From Candidatus Woesearchaeota archaeon (GTDB lineage: Archaea; Nanobdellota; Nanobdellia; Woesearchaeales; DSVV01), in NCBI GenBank assembly GCA_016205905.1, contig JACQSP010000105.1:1-13966 (forward strand): DNA of 13,966 nt, read 5' to 3'. Under the pieces are notes generated by a model. That model searched no databases, was not told the origin of the DNA, and saw only the letters and a program-made list of their open reading frames with translations. The translations under genes were made by a program, and so were the position numbers. Of the stretch, positions 13,703-13,966 are shown piece after piece. The first letter of the stretch is position 1; every line of letters starts with the position of its first letter.

Positions 13703-13966
13703 GTATTTGTTTAGCTTAAGTTCTGTTTTTCTCAATCCTGTTTCCCGCTCACAATACGTAACTAGGGACGCAGTCCACAGTCTCATGAATAAAAAGGTAA
13801 GAAGTTAGAGGTATAAGGTAAGAGGGAATGACGACGATGTTATCATCGTACCTCTTACCTTATATAGTGGTGGACTTTAATAGTTGAATCCTTTTAGTTA
13901 AAGTCCACGTATATATGCACGGAATTTTAGGGTCAATTATAAATGTCCGTGCATATACTTCTTACC
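13703..13966. repeat. Palindromic intergenic element, copy 2, interrupted and cut by window end
   Basis: The same layout as copy 1: box GTATTTGTTTAGC (13703-13715), exactly 49 bases, box GGGACGCAGTCCAC (13765-13778), CATGAA and an A-rich spacer. Next is a 30-nt left arm of heptads GGTAAGA-AGTTAGA-GGTATAA-GGTAAGA (13796-13825), an apex ACGATG-TTAT-CATCGT (13834-13849), and a right arm in two pieces: 13851-13864 (14 bp perfect with 13812-13825) and 13957-13966 (10 bp perfect with 13796-13805). Between the pieces lie 92 nt of other hairpins. The right terminal repeat seen in copy 1 would be beyond the window. The rest of 13539-13702 shows no gene. Confidence 0.8.
13865..13956. repeat. Insert of two perfect hairpins inside the right arm of copy 2
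   Basis: GTGGACTTTAA (13870-13880) pairs perfectly with 13898-13908 around a 17-nt loop, and TATATGCACGGA (13912-13923) pairs perfectly with 13946-13957 around a 22-nt loop. The insert replaces the six bases expected from the left arm. Together with the heptad stems it gives a closed stem carrying three side hairpins. Confidence 0.7.

Overview
This AT-rich window (about 13 protein genes, no rRNA, tRNA or CRISPR array seen) looks like a chromosome segment from an archaeon, most likely a DPANN-type lineage of the Woesearchaeota/Pacearchaeota kind. The reasons are TATA boxes centred about 25-28 nt upstream of many start codons (leaderless transcription), Shine-Dalgarno motifs mainly where a gene has an upstream neighbour or a 5' leader, a small CxxC-x17-CxxC zinc protein, N-glycosylation-rich secreted proteins, and several small membrane proteins of a style common in those lineages. 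The lineage is inference; no marker gene is present.

Layout. 1-135: a foldable intergenic segment. 136-1398 (-): a HIT-domain protein whose catalytic-position His is Met, with a long tail containing a duplicated helical module. 1563-4401 (+): a small cysteine-rich membrane protein, then a MoxR/ChlI-type AAA+ ATPase and a VWA (MIDAS) protein that look like one chaperone module. The frame junction between these two is odd: the VWA frame stays open upstream to the ATPase stop but has no standard start there. 4516-6136 (+): a site-2-protease-like (M50) membrane protein with a degenerate HExxH, a small orphan with different codon choice, and a multi-pass membrane protein. 6376-9523 (-): a soluble histidine kinase followed by a response regulator, a two-component operon. 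10069-10668 (+): a conserved two-helix membrane protein. 10741-11604 (-): a zinc carboxypeptidase/aspartoacylase-like M14 enzyme. 12021 (-): a 54-aa zinc-binding protein. 12338-13510 (-): a secreted, membrane-anchored, coiled-coil protein.

The most unusual content is intergenic. Two copies of one repeat family lie at about 6145-6358 and 13703-13966 (the second is cut by the window end). Each has a 13-base box, 49 bases, a 14-base GGAC-GCA-GTCC palindromic box, and then a large hairpin whose 30-nt left arm is built of heptads. The heptad sequence differs between copies (GGTGYTN against mostly GGTAAGA-like units), yet in each copy the right arm matches its own left arm, so palindromy is kept while sequence is replaced. 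Copy 1 also has imperfect terminal inverted repeats. In copy 2 the right arm is interrupted by a 92-nt insert made of two further perfect hairpins. The 545-nt gap 9524-10068 holds a back-to-back series of perfect palindromes and a 152-nt nested fold. No transposase is visible, so these are candidates for non-autonomous palindromic elements or structured RNAs.
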